The notes under the pieces are model-generated. The model did not search any database. It had not been told where the DNA came from and saw only the letters and a list, made by a program, of their open reading frames with translations. The position numbers and the translations under genes are program-made. From Haloterrigena salifodinae (GTDB taxonomy: Archaea; Halobacteriota; Halobacteria; Halobacteriales; Natrialbaceae), in assembly GCF_003977755.1 (NCBI RefSeq), contig NZ_RQWN01000002.1, forward strand, positions 682,001 through 746,000: DNA of 64,000 nucleotides, given 5' to 3'. This document shows positions 43,676 through 52,254 of the stretch, piece after piece; the first letter of the stretch is position 1, and the number at the start of each line of letters is the position of its first letter.

Positions 43676-44722
43676 TCAGTGGTGTAACGGTTTCTCCGCC
43701 ATCTCCTTGCGCAGTTCGGCCAGGTTCGACCGCGAGACGCCGTCCTCGAACTGCTGGAGCAACGCGAAGACCTCGGCTCGAGAGACCTTGACGTCGCCCT
43801 CGCGGACGACGTCCTCGGGTCGCTCTCGAAGTTCGCGGAGCGTCCCGACGGCCAGCAGGTAGGGAATCGCCCACGCGGAGAGCCGGTTACCGTGGTGTTC
43901 GGGGACGACCTCGAGGTACCGTTGGGCGTCGTCGAGGTAGCGCTCGGCGCGGCCTGTCACCCGCTTGATGACGTTCGTGACGCCACCGTGGTGGGCCTCG
44001 TCGGTGACCGCCTCGACGTCGACGTTCTCCGCCGCGAGCCACTCGGCGGGGAGGTAGACGTTGTTCTCCTCGTGGTAGTCGTCCTCGACGTCTTTCGCGA
44101 TGTTGACCAGTTGCAAGAGGAGGGCGAACGAACGGGCGTTCTCCCGCATCTCATCGGCCCGCTCTCGGGAGGTGCCGCGGGCGACCAGCCCGGTGATCAG
44201 CGTCCCGACGGTGCCGGCGGCGTACCAGCAGTACTCCTCGAGTTCCTCGACGGTCTGTAAGCGCAGTCCGCCCTCGGTGGCGTAGCGGTCGGTGAACATC
44301 GCCATGCCGTCGACGAGTTCCCGAACCGGTTCGCGCATGATCTCGCGGGGCTCGTCGGCAAGCGACTCGAAGGTCCTCAGCACTCGCGGCGTCTGGGCGA
44401 CGACCTCCCAGTCGTCGCCGCGTTCCTCGGGGAGCCACGGCTCGACGTCGGTCATGAACTCCGAGACGGTTCGGTCGGCATCCGGATCGAGCACGCGATC
44501 GTATTCGGTGAGCAATTCCGTCTGCGTTTCCGGCGGAATGTGTCCTGCGTCTTCGATCGTGTCGGCGACCCGACAGAGGAGGTATCCCAGACAGATGTGT
44601 CTCGCCATCGGCTCCTCGAGCCGATCGATCGTTATCGAAAAGGTCCGCGAAACGCCGTGAACCGCGTCGTAACACCACTCCAGGTCGGCGTCAGTTGGAG
44701 GTTCGGGCTGGCCCGTGGTCAT
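43676..44722 (-). CDS. squalene/phytoene synthase family protein (squalene synthase-like)
   Basis: This 348-residue enzyme of the head-to-head prenyl synthase family has both Asp-rich Mg-diphosphate motifs: D-T-I-E-D (54-58, in C-R-V-A-D-T-I-E-D) and D-V-E-D-D (211-215, in N-I-A-K-D-V-E-D-D-Y). The first motif and the V-Y-L-P-A-E-W segment resemble squalene synthase more than phytoene synthase. Squalene is a major neutral lipid of haloarchaea, made from two farnesyl diphosphates. No other isoprenoid gene is adjacent. It is divergent from an SDR gene. Confidence 0.9.
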   Translation of the reverse strand: MTTGQPEPPTDADLEWCYDAVHGVSRTFSITIDRLEEPMARHICLGYLLCRVADTIEDAGHIPPETQTELLTEYDRVLDPDADRTVSEFMTDVEPWLPEERGDDWEVVAQTPRVLRTFESLADEPREIMREPVRELVDGMAMFTDRYATEGGLRLQTVEELEEYCWYAAGTVGTLITGLVARGTSRERADEMRENARSFALLLQLVNIAKDVEDDYHEENNVYLPAEWLAAENVDVEAVTDEAHHGGVTNVIKRVTGRAERYLDDAQRYLEVVPEHHGNRLSAWAIPYLLAVGTLRELRERPEDVVREGDVKVSRAEVFALLQQFEDGVSRSNLAELRKEMAEKPLHH

Positions 44723-44899
44723 CTACTCGAGTCCATTTCGACCTCTCCCGGGAAAAACACCCCGGTCGCGGCGTGTTCTTCCGGTCGACGTGAACGTCGG
44801 CGTCCAAACCCGGGGACGGGAGAGGGGCGGCGAGAGCGCGCCGGCGGCCCGGCAGTTCCCGCCGCAATTCGTTTCCCGCCGCGCGGCCAAAGCGCGGTC

Positions 44900-45541
44900 G
44901 TGACTCGGAACGTACTCGTCGCCGGCGCACACGGACAGGTGGGACAGCACGTCACCGAACTGCTCGCCGAGCGCGGCGACACCGCTCGAGCGATGGTCCG
45001 CGATCCGGACCAGACCGACGAGGTGGAAGCACTGGGCGGCGACCCCGTCGTCGCGGATCTGACCGAGGACGTCGCGGACGCGGTCGAAGGCTGCGACGCG
45101 ATCATCTTCGCCGCCGGCTCGGGCGGCGAGGACGTCTACGGCGTCGACCGCGACGGCGCGATCAACCTGATCGACGCCGCCGAAGACGCGGGAATTGACC
45201 GCTTCGTCATGCTCAGTTCGATGGGCGCCGACGACCCGGAGTCGGGCCCTGACGCCCTCGAGGACTACCTGATCGCCAAGGCCGAGGCCGACGAGTACCT
45301 CCGACAGAGCGACCTGCAGGAGACGATCGTCCGGCCGGGCGAACTGACGACCGACTCCGGAACCGGGACGGTCGAAGTCGGCGACGACATCGGGCTGAAC
45401 GCCGGCAATATCCCCCGCGAGGACGTCGCCCGGACGCTCGTGGTCGCGCTCGAGCACGACGAACTGATCGGTGAGACGTTCGAACTCCTCTCGGGCGACG
45501 AACCGATTGAGGAGGCCCTCGAGACGATCGCCCCGCGATGA
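44900..45541 (+). CDS. NAD(P)-binding SDR/NmrA-like protein
   Basis: This 213-residue atypical short-chain dehydrogenase has the glycine-rich motif V-A-G-A-H-G-Q-V-G-Q (7-16), D-G-A-I-N-L-I-D-A-A, F-V-M-L-S-S-M-G-A-D and a D-Y-L-I-A-K-A-E-A-D segment in the place of Y-x-x-x-K. It resembles NAD(P)H-binding epimerase-like proteins of stress or quinone metabolism; substrate is unknown. The start is GTG at 44900 (M-T-R-N-V-L-V-A); the frame is open far upstream but shadows the divergent gene. Confidence 0.88.
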   Translation: MTRNVLVAGAHGQVGQHVTELLAERGDTARAMVRDPDQTDEVEALGGDPVVADLTEDVADAVEGCDAIIFAAGSGGEDVYGVDRDGAINLIDAAEDAGIDRFVMLSSMGADDPESGPDALEDYLIAKAEADEYLRQSDLQETIVRPGELTTDSGTGTVEVGDDIGLNAGNIPREDVARTLVVALEHDELIGETFELLSGDEPIEEALETIAPR

Positions 45542-45598
45542 CGAGAGACGGACGAGTACGCTCGTGTTGCCCCGACGAACCGTCCGTCGTCGCCGCGG

Positions 45599-46249
45599 TC
45601 AGAGCACCGTTCGAACGAGACGCGACTCCGCCTTCTGGAGGTGTTCCGCCGTAGTACTGCGCGCACAGTCCAGTTCCGCGGCCACGTCTTCGATCGTCGC
45701 CTCGCGCGGGGTCTCGTAATAGCCCACCGCCTTCGCGGTGGCGAGCGTCTCCCGCTGGCGCGACGTGAGCGCGGCGTCGACGGTCTCCCGCGGCGTGTCG
45801 TACTCCCCGACGCGCTCGACCGCGACGTCGATCCCGTCCGGAACGGCCGCCAGCGCCGCCCGGAGCGCGTCGCCCTCACCGACGACCCCAAAGCGTACCC
45901 CGCCGTCGTCCTCGTAGGTCAATGGTGGGAGGACAACCAGTCCGTCCCGCGTGAACGCGCCGTACAGCGTCCGTTCGACTTCGGTCGTCCGACCCTGCGT
46001 GTAACAGTAGCACCGCCGTTCGTCGATTCGGGTGACGCCGAACGACTCGATCTCGGGAATCGACTCGAGCGCGTCGGCGAGACGTTCGGGATCACCGACG
46101 ACGTAGAACAGGATCGCGGGGACGTTGACGTCCGTGGTGTTCCAGTGAAGCATCCGGACGCGGTCGACGAATTCCCGTTCCGTCATGGCCGTGTGCACCG
46201 GATGGATTTCGCGGTCCGTCGGCCGGACGGTCAGCCGGAGATACCTCAT
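45599..46249 (-). CDS. HTH_10 (Bat-type) transcriptional regulator 1
   Basis: This 216-residue regulator has an N-terminal sensor-like domain starting M-R-Y-L-R-L-T-V and a C-terminal helix-turn-helix of the bacterio-opsin-activator type. The pattern L-T-S-R-Q-R-E-T-L-A-T-A-K-A-V-G-Y-Y-E-T-P-R is followed by I-E-D-V-A-A-E-L-D-C-A-R-S-T-T-A-E-H-L, the typical T-x-x-Q/R-x-E-x-L-x-x-A-x-x-x-G-Y-Y signature. It is divergent (85 bases) from the solitary nuoH, so it may regulate that gene and itself. It is paralogous to 58632-59294, which has the same M-R-Y-L start. Confidence 0.9.
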   Translation of the reverse strand: MRYLRLTVRPTDREIHPVHTAMTEREFVDRVRMLHWNTTDVNVPAILFYVVGDPERLADALESIPEIESFGVTRIDERRCYCYTQGRTTEVERTLYGAFTRDGLVVLPPLTYEDDGGVRFGVVGEGDALRAALAAVPDGIDVAVERVGEYDTPRETVDAALTSRQRETLATAKAVGYYETPREATIEDVAAELDCARSTTAEHLQKAESRLVRTVL

Positions 46250-46334
46250 CGGTCGGCGGTTCGGTCGGCGATAACATAAAAGTCCGAATATGTATCGCAG
46301 AACCGGACTCCGGGAGCGACTCGAATCGTCGCGT

Positions 46335-47393
46335 ATGACGTTACTCCCCGAGGCGATAGCACGGACGCTGTTCGGTGCCTCGCCGACCGCACTGGAACGG
46401 GCCGTCGCCGCGATCACGGCTGCCGGTCTTGTCGCGCTGATTCCGCTGACGTGTGCGGCGATCGTCATCTGGGCCAAGCGCAAGGTAACGGCCGCGTTCA
46501 CTGACCGGATCGCCCCGAACCGGCTCGGGCCGTTCGGAACGCTGATTATCGTCGCCGACGCCATCCGCCTGCTCTCGAAAGAACTGATCGTCCCGGAGGG
46601 CGCCGACCGCCCGGCGTACGACCTCGGACCGGTCCTCGTCGTCTTCTCGGCCGTCATCGGGTTCGCGGTCGTTCCGATGGGGTCGGTCGATGGCGTCACC
46701 GTCCAGTTGGCAGACCCCGAAACGGGGCTCGCGTACGTCTTCGCGGTCGCGTCGCTCGCCACGCTCGGGCTGGCGATGTGCGGCTACGCGTCGGCGAACA
46801 AGTACTCGATGCTCGGCGGCCTGCGCGTGGTCGCACAGAACATCGCTTACGAGATCCCGCTGGTCGTCACCGGGATGTCGGTCGTGATCTTCGCCGGCAC
46901 GCTCCGGACGAGTGAGATCGTCGCTGCCCAGCAGACGACGCTCGTCGAACTCGGTGGGCTGGCGATCCCGTCGTGGTACGCGATCGTCAACCCCTTCGCG
47001 TTTGTCCTCTTCCTGCTCGCGAACCTCGCGGAAGTAGGGCGCAATCCCTTCGATACGCCGGAAGCGCCAACTGAACTCGTCGCCGGCTACCAGACAGAGT
47101 ACTCCTCGGTCTACTTCGTGCTCGTCTATATGGGTGAGTTCGTGCACGTCTTCCTGGGCGGTGCGCTCGTCGCGACGATCTTCCTCGGCGGACCGGCCGG
47201 TCCGCTCCTCCCTGGATTCGTCTGGTTCCTCGTCAAGATCTGGGCTGTGTTCCTGTTCACGCAGTGGGCCCGCTCCGCGCTGCCGCGGGTCCGGATCGAC
47301 CAACTCATCGAGATTGGCTGGAAGGGACTGCTCGTCCTCTCGTTCGCCAACCTACTGCTCACGGCCATCGTCGTCGGTCTCCTGGCCCCCTGA
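46335..47393 (+). CDS. nuoH: NADH-quinone oxidoreductase subunit H-like protein, solitary
   Basis: This 352-residue protein with about eight helices belongs to the NuoH/ND1 family, which forms the quinone chamber of complex I and of related hydrogenase and Fpo complexes. Conserved loops are intact: D-R-I-A-P-N-R-L-G-P-F-G near helix 1 and R-N-P-F-D-T-P-E-A-P-T-E-L-V-A-G-Y with Q-T-E-Y-S after it, plus S-M-L-G-G-L-R-V-V-A-Q. No other nuo gene lies nearby, although nuoH normally sits inside a nuo/fpo operon. The start is ATG at 46335; an ATG 15 codons earlier (46290) would add a basic extension. It is downstream of a divergent HTH_10 regulator. Confidence 0.92.
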   Translation: MTLLPEAIARTLFGASPTALERAVAAITAAGLVALIPLTCAAIVIWAKRKVTAAFTDRIAPNRLGPFGTLIIVADAIRLLSKELIVPEGADRPAYDLGPVLVVFSAVIGFAVVPMGSVDGVTVQLADPETGLAYVFAVASLATLGLAMCGYASANKYSMLGGLRVVAQNIAYEIPLVVTGMSVVIFAGTLRTSEIVAAQQTTLVELGGLAIPSWYAIVNPFAFVLFLLANLAEVGRNPFDTPEAPTELVAGYQTEYSSVYFVLVYMGEFVHVFLGGALVATIFLGGPAGPLLPGFVWFLVKIWAVFLFTQWARSALPRVRIDQLIEIGWKGLLVLSFANLLLTAIVVGLLAP

Positions 47394-47615
47394 AGACGGG
47401 TGTTGGGAAGGGAGAATACCGAGCCGACGCCGCGAGGAATCAGCGGTGTCCGTGTCTCGAGACGATCGCTCCGAACTGAGCGTCGCTCGCGGCTCGTTTC
47501 GGCTCGGAGCCGCCGTTCCCCGGCCGTCGTAGTCGGGCTTGTTTCGCCCGACCGAGCGTCGAAACCGTCCGTGCGGAACGATACCACTAACAACGCCCAC
47601 CTCGATAGCTCGCGC

Positions 47616-48761
47616 ATGGACTTCTCACTCTCACCCGAACAGGAGCAGATCCGCGACATGGTGTCGGAGTTCGTCGACGAGGAGGTCGTCCCGATCGCCG
47701 ACGAGATCGACCACGACGACGAGTTCCCCGCGGACCTCGTGAGCGAGATGGCCGAGCTGGGGCTGATGGGGATGCCGTTCCCCGAGAAATACGGCGGTGC
47801 CGGGCTCGATTATCACTCCTACGCGATCGGCCTCGAGGAAATTTCCCGCGGTTCGGGCGGCCTCGGCACGATCGTCGCCGCCCACACGTCGCTGGCTGGA
47901 AACATGCTCTACGAGTTCGGCGACGAGTCCCAGAAGGAGGAGTACCTGACGCCGCTGGCGGAGGGTCGAGATATCGGCGCGTTCGCGCTTTCGGAAGCGG
48001 GCGCGGGCAGCGACGTGCCGGCGATGGACACCGTCGCCGAGAAGGACGGCGACGAGTACGTCATCAACGGCGGCAAGCTCTGGATCTCGAACGGCTCCGT
48101 CGCCGACACGGTCACCCTCTTCGCGAAGACCGATCCCGAGGCGGGCAACAAGGGAATCTCCTCCTTTATCGTCCGGCCCGAGGAGGACGACGGCTTCATC
48201 GTCGAGGGCACAGAGGAGAAACTCGGCGACAAGGGGTGTCCGACCGCCGAACTCCGGTTCGACGACCTCCGGATTCCGGAATCGCGACGGCTCGGCGAGG
48301 AGGGCGAGGGCTTCGTCCACGCGCTGAAGACGCTCAATGGCGGTCGGATCACCATCGCCGCCCGCGGGGTCGGCATCGCCCGCGCGGCCTTCGAGGAGGC
48401 CCGCGACTACGCCAACGAGCGCGAGCAGTTCGGCCAGCCTATCGGCGAGTTCCAGTCGATCAAGCACAAGCTGGCCGATATGGACACCAAGATCCAGGCC
48501 GCCAAGATGCTCATGCACAAAGCCGCGGACAAGAAGATCCGCAGCGAGAACTACATCAAAGACGCCTCCCAGGCCAAACTGTACGCCTCAGAGGTGAGTC
48601 GCGAGGTCGCCAACGAGGGGATCCAGATCCACGGCGGCTACGGCTACACCAAGGACTTCGCCGCCCAGCGGTTCTACCGCGACGCCAAGCTCAACGAGAT
48701 CTACGAGGGCACCAGCGAGGTGCTGCGGAACACGATCGGCGACCAACTGCTTGAGGAGTAA
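47616..48761 (+). CDS. acyl-CoA dehydrogenase
   Basis: This 381-residue acyl-CoA dehydrogenase starts M-D-F-S-L-S-P-E-Q-E. The FAD region A-L-S-E-A-G-A-G-S-D-V-P (about 121-132) and C-terminal N-E-I-Y-E-G-T-S-E-V with the catalytic glutamate are present; the closing G-Y-G-Y-T-K-D-F-A-A-Q-R-F is standard. It is about as similar to butyryl-CoA/short-chain enzymes as to the enzyme at 17309-18451, differing in the FAD loop (E-A-G-A-G-S against E-P-D-S-G-S). It transfers electrons to ETF. It is monocistronic. Confidence 0.95.
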   Translation: MDFSLSPEQEQIRDMVSEFVDEEVVPIADEIDHDDEFPADLVSEMAELGLMGMPFPEKYGGAGLDYHSYAIGLEEISRGSGGLGTIVAAHTSLAGNMLYEFGDESQKEEYLTPLAEGRDIGAFALSEAGAGSDVPAMDTVAEKDGDEYVINGGKLWISNGSVADTVTLFAKTDPEAGNKGISSFIVRPEEDDGFIVEGTEEKLGDKGCPTAELRFDDLRIPESRRLGEEGEGFVHALKTLNGGRITIAARGVGIARAAFEEARDYANEREQFGQPIGEFQSIKHKLADMDTKIQAAKMLMHKAADKKIRSENYIKDASQAKLYASEVSREVANEGIQIHGGYGYTKDFAAQRFYRDAKLNEIYEGTSEVLRNTIGDQLLEE

Positions 48762-48821
48762 GACGACCAGCGATCGCCGATCGAGTACCTCCCGTCCGGC
48801 CGTCTGCTCGGACGCCTCCCG

Positions 48822-49466
48822 TCAGTAGAGCGGGCGACTTTCGTCGGCGCCGTCGGTCGAGCGGGGGACGGAGAGCGTCGCGGCGACGTGAGCCAGACCG
48901 AACAGCGCGACGGTGATCGCCGCGAGAAGCAGTCCGGAAACCGGGAGCAAACCGGACGCAGAGGCCGCCAGCAGGCCGACGCCCGCGCCGATCGCCCCGA
49001 CGTAGTACTCGCTGTTCGAACGCACAACTGATCCGTGAGGGGCGCCGTCGGTCGACCGGTCGTCGCCGGCGGTAGCGTTCGCTGCGTCGAGATACGGGCG
49101 AAAGATCTCGAGTCGATCGGTCGGGTGAACGATGCCGCGGGGTTTGTCGTACTCGATGATCCCCTCCTTGTCCAGTTTCGGCAGATGGCTCTGGTACAGC
49201 GGGATGTAGACGCGCTGGCGCTGGGTCGAGGTTAGGTTTTCGACGGTCGTCTCGTTTTCTTTCGCCGCGACGAGTTCGGCGATGTCGCGCATCTTGACGG
49301 AGTCCGTTTCCGTTCTGTCCAGCAGATAGGCGATCACGTCTCGTCTGCGATTCGTCTGGAGGATGTGGAAGATCTCGTCCTGAGAGAGTTCGCGCGGCTC
49401 GTCGGATCGTGAATCCCCGGAGGACTCTATCGAAGGGCGGGATCGACGTCCTACGTTTCGCACCAT
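48822..49466 (-). CDS. DUF7344-type winged-helix protein with C-terminal membrane helices
   Basis: This 214-residue protein has a winged-helix domain at about residues 26-115. The visible pattern is L-S-Q-D-E-I-F-H-I-L-Q-T-N-R-R-R-D-V-I-A, then R-V-Y-I-P-L-Y-Q-S-H-L-P-K-L and G-I-I-E-Y-D as the wing. Two membrane helices follow near the C-terminus (about 156-172 and 178-198). This matches the common haloarchaeal DUF7344 regulators, which may act near the membrane. It reads toward the acyl-CoA dehydrogenase gene (convergent). No ligand is known. Confidence 0.83.
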   Translation of the reverse strand: MVRNVGRRSRPSIESSGDSRSDEPRELSQDEIFHILQTNRRRDVIAYLLDRTETDSVKMRDIAELVAAKENETTVENLTSTQRQRVYIPLYQSHLPKLDKEGIIEYDKPRGIVHPTDRLEIFRPYLDAANATAGDDRSTDGAPHGSVVRSNSEYYVGAIGAGVGLLAASASGLLPVSGLLLAAITVALFGLAHVAATLSVPRSTDGADESRPLY

Positions 49467-49785
49467 TCAGTAATTGAGAAGGAATTTGACCAAACATAAA
49501 CCTTCCCTACCGATTTGTGCAATTATTCATACACTGGTCCGCAGTTGAATCTAGTATGTTGCCGATCGTCCGCGATTACTAACAGATTCGCGACCGACGT
49601 CTCGGCGTCGGAGGCGTTCGTTAGCGGTATTGTTCAAAATTCGGCCGTTCGGACTTGTCTCCTCTCAAGAGTCTATGTTTCGCCGAATAGGAGTTAAATC
49701 TAGACTGGATTTCATATCCAAAATTATCTTATTTCGGAGTGTTGTTGGTTAAATGACAATACCAGGTAGCGTTGTCTAAATGTTA
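49467..49785. other. AT-rich intergenic region
   Basis: About 320 bases unusually AT-rich for this window (for example CCAAAATTATCTTATTTCGG), with no gene. It contains the promoter of the minus-strand DUF7344-like gene (around 49480-49500, ACATAAAC) and the end of the frameshifted small gene. It may be foreign or relaxed sequence. Confidence 0.45.
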
Positions 49786-49948
49786 TTACTGGGACGATAT
49801 ATTCCACGCTATTTCTCCGATGACTCCGCCGACGGTCGCGGTCAGCGAGGGGACGACGTCGACTCACAACGAACTGCGTCGTAGAGAAAAACAAGACGAG
49901 CGCAACGCCGACCGCAGCCACCCGGTTTCGGCCGTCAGTGACAGACAT
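49786..49948 (-). pseudogene. small two-helix membrane protein gene with +1 frameshift
   Basis: The minus strand starts M-S-V-T-D-G-R-N-R-V-A-A-V, with a hydrophobic helix V-G-V-A-L-V-L-F-F-S-T-T-Q-F-V-V. At about 49862 the frame turns Arg-rich, while the neighbouring frame continues naturally as D-V-V-P-S-L-T-A-T-V-G-G-V-I-G-E and I-A-W-N-I-S-S-Q, then TAA at 49786-49788. Total length is 3n+1, so one extra base breaks an otherwise complete protein of about 53 residues. It may be a true pseudogene or a sequencing error. Confidence 0.6.
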
Positions 49949-49987
49949 CCGTCGACGAGTCGGCGTCGAACGAGGCGACCGTACGGG

Positions 49988-50287
49988 CTACTCGCTCGAG
50001 TCGTTGCCCCCGAGACAGTCCCGAACCCACTCGTAGTGGTTTCGGACCCGCCGCTCGCCGGCCTCGGTGAGCGCGTAAACGTCGTACAGCCCTTCGGTGT
50101 GTTTCTCGACGAAGCCCGCGTCCTCGAGTGCCGACAGCGAGCCGTAGAACGACTTCGGCTCGAGGTGCTCGTCGTAGTGGGACTCGAGGCGCGACTTCAG
50201 CTGCTGGCTGCGCAGTTCGCCGTCCTCGGAACCGGCTAGTAGGAAACAGATGTCGCGGCGGCGCCCGCTCCGGAGCCACTTGCTCAT
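49988..50287 (-). CDS. PadR-like winged-helix regulator
   Basis: This 99-residue single-domain regulator of PadR type starts M-S-K-W-L-R-S-G-R-R-R-D-I-C-F-L-L. The helix-turn-helix Q-Q-L-K-S-R-L-E-S-H-Y leads to K-S-F-Y-G-S-L-S-A-L-E-D-A-G-F-V-E-K, with wing G-L-Y-D-V-Y-A-L-T-E-A-G. PadR proteins are mostly repressors sensing small molecules. Complete and intact; no dimerisation extension is visible. It is the neighbour of the DUF3267 protein gene on the same strand (52-base gap). Confidence 0.87.
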   Translation of the reverse strand: MSKWLRSGRRRDICFLLAGSEDGELRSQQLKSRLESHYDEHLEPKSFYGSLSALEDAGFVEKHTEGLYDVYALTEAGERRVRNHYEWVRDCLGGNDSSE

Positions 50288-50339
50288 ACTCGTCTTCGAT
50301 CGACCGAACGCTCGAGCGTTACGGTTCCGGTCGCGGCCG

Positions 50340-51266
50340 TCAATTGATCCGACCGAGGACGAAGACGCGATAACACTCCCGAATCCCCGCCCACGCGAGT
50401 CCGCCGGCGACCGCGGCGGCGAGTCCCGCGGCGGTTCCGAACTCGAGGAGGACCGCCCCCGCTCCGGAGGCGAGTTCGTGACGGAAGAGGAACCACCGGG
50501 TTCCGGGCTCTCCGATCACGACGGTCCCCGAGCCGATGGCCAGCGAGACGAACACCGTCGCGACGAGCGCGGTCGCGAGCAGCGCCAGCGTCCCGACGGC
50601 GCCGACGACGATCCGCGAGAGGAATCGCATTCCCGGTCGGCGGCCGTCCTCGGCGGGCGTGGACCTCGAGCCGTAGATCCCGAACCCCTGCGCGTCGCCG
50701 TCGGGAAGCGGACCGACGCGGACGTCCGCGGGATACTGCAGGAGAACGCCGGCCATCCGGAGGTCGCCGATCGATCCCGCGGCGTTGGCCGCCAGCGGAA
50801 CGATCACCAGCGGCGAGGGGCGGACGACCATCGCCGCCAGCCCGACGGCTGTGATGCCGACGAACGGCGCCAGCAGGGCGACAAGCAACTGGTTGCGCGC
50901 GTAGCTCGTCCCGTCGGTCTTCGCGTAGGCGTACGGGAGGACGAAGTACGCGACGTCGACCCCGTAGCCGACGTCGCCTCCGTAGCGGGCCATGAAGACG
51001 CCGTGGAGCAGTTCGTGGGGGACGACGATCAGCGCGACGAGGCCCGCCGAGGCAACGAGCCAGGGCAGCGCGTCCGGCGGCGCGAACACCGGTACGACGA
51101 TCGGCTCGAGCGAGGTGCCGAGAATCGCCGCGCGGACGTGGCCGAACAGGTAGGCGAAGCCGAAAAAGCCGACCGCGGAGACGACGACCCACTGAACGGC
51201 GACCGACCGCGTGCGTCGGAACGTCGCGATCAGGCGCGGGGACTCGCGAGGCTCCGTCCGGTTCAC
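50340..51266 (-). CDS. DUF3267-type membrane metalloprotease-like protein
   Basis: This 308-residue polytopic protein has about six helices. The zinc-protease motif P-H-E-L-L-H-G (H84-E-L-L-H88) lies at the end of helix 2, as in DUF3267/site-2-protease-like membrane proteins. L-L-V-A-L-L-A-P-F and N-A-A-G-S-I-G-D-L-R-M provide the P-F and G-D-x-R segments typical of that fold, where the Asp is the likely third ligand. It may be an intramembrane protease; no substrate is known. The start is GTG at 51266. Confidence 0.87.
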   Translation of the reverse strand: MNRTEPRESPRLIATFRRTRSVAVQWVVVSAVGFFGFAYLFGHVRAAILGTSLEPIVVPVFAPPDALPWLVASAGLVALIVVPHELLHGVFMARYGGDVGYGVDVAYFVLPYAYAKTDGTSYARNQLLVALLAPFVGITAVGLAAMVVRPSPLVIVPLAANAAGSIGDLRMAGVLLQYPADVRVGPLPDGDAQGFGIYGSRSTPAEDGRRPGMRFLSRIVVGAVGTLALLATALVATVFVSLAIGSGTVVIGEPGTRWFLFRHELASGAGAVLLEFGTAAGLAAAVAGGLAWAGIRECYRVFVLGRIN

Positions 51267-51395
51267 GACCGGAGTCTCTCGTGGGACCGAAAAATCGGTA
51301 CCGATTCCCGCGCTCGAGCGATTCGACCCGCTTCGGGCGCGCCGACTGCGAAGGAAACCGATAACTTCCCGGTCCTCGACCCGCGAGTGGCCGAC

Positions 51396-51707
51396 ATGAG
51401 CGACGAGACTGACGACCGAACCGCCGCGGAACAGGGGATCAGGGCGACGTACACGGAGACCGAGTCGGAACGCCGCCTCGCGTTCGAGGTCACCGACGAC
51501 GCCGCGGCGGCCCGCCCGGGTGCGACCGCCGCGATCGCACAGAACACCGAGGGCTACGCCATGCTGAAGGTGCGACCGACGGCCGACGGCGACGAACTCG
51601 AGCGCTACTACGGGTTCGACATGGCCTTAGACCACGCCGCGGAGTTGCTCGGCGTCGCCCCCCACGATCTGCCGGTGCCCGCGGCGGCCGACGACATGGG
51701 GATGTGA
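51396..51707 (+). CDS. conserved small acidic protein
   Basis: This 103-residue soluble protein starts M-S-D-E-T-D-D-R-T and has a compact alpha/beta look: E-R-R-L-A-F-E-V, T-E-G-Y-A-M-L-K-V-R-P-T, L-E-R-Y-Y-G-F-D-M-A-L-D-H-A-A-E-L-L-G and a C-terminal P-A-A-A-D-D-M-G-M. It looks conserved and well formed, with haloarchaeal codon use, but I do not recognise a family. It is divergent from the DUF3267 gene and convergent with the next small gene. Confidence 0.75.
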   Translation: MSDETDDRTAAEQGIRATYTETESERRLAFEVTDDAAAARPGATAAIAQNTEGYAMLKVRPTADGDELERYYGFDMALDHAAELLGVAPHDLPVPAAADDMGM

Positions 51708-51777
51708 CCACGCCGGGCGCCGTCTCCCCGTCGTGCCGGCGCTCCGCGAGTCGATCCGCCGGTCGACGCGAACGTGG

Positions 51778-52092
51778 TCAGAGGACGATCGCGTAGACGA
51801 ACAGCAGCCCGAAGTAGCCGAGCACCACCGTGCCCAGCGCGAACAGCCGGGCCCGTCGCACCGTCGGCCGTTCTTCAAGGTAGGCCCGCTCGAACGCGGC
51901 CCGTTCGCGGTCGGAGAGCCGATCCGGGTGGTCGTAGCCTCGGTGGAGCGCCTCGAGGCGCCGCTCGCGAAACGCCCGGTCGCAGTAGGGACACTGCGCG
52001 GCCGGCTCGTCGCCCCGGAGGTCGATCTCCGCGTGGCTCGCGGCTCCGCCGTCGGTATCGGCGGTCGACCGCGATCGGTCGGTCGGGTACAC
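51778..52092 (-). CDS. small zinc-finger-like protein with membrane tail
   Basis: This 104-residue protein has a C2H2-like zinc finger, C-P-Y-C-D-R-A-F-R-E-R-R-L-E-A-L-H-R-G-Y (34-53) plus D-H (54-55), with C34, C37 and histidines at 50 and 55. A basic/acidic linker and one C-terminal membrane helix (about 84-103, L-F-A-L-G-T-V-V-L-G-Y-F-G-L-L-F-V-Y-A-I) follow. The finger would be cytoplasmic and tethered to the membrane. The start is GTG at 52092. Function is unknown. Confidence 0.8.
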   Translation of the reverse strand: MYPTDRSRSTADTDGGAASHAEIDLRGDEPAAQCPYCDRAFRERRLEALHRGYDHPDRLSDRERAAFERAYLEERPTVRRARLFALGTVVLGYFGLLFVYAIVL

Positions 52093-52254
52093 ACCGTCCC
52101 CTACGCGACCGTCACGTATTGATCTCTGCCTTTGTTTCAGCGACCGCGACTCGAAGGCGATCAGGCGGCGTCCGCCCGCAATCGTCTTCCCGAGAAGCGG
52201 GACGAAGCGGGAACGATAAATACGCGGAGTCGAACGGTGTAGACGAGAATAGCC

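Noticed and set aside
50250-51395. Long N-terminal extension of the 103-residue protein at 51396
   Set aside because: The extension is antisense to the DUF3267 gene and has shadow composition; ATG 51396 starts a natural protein.
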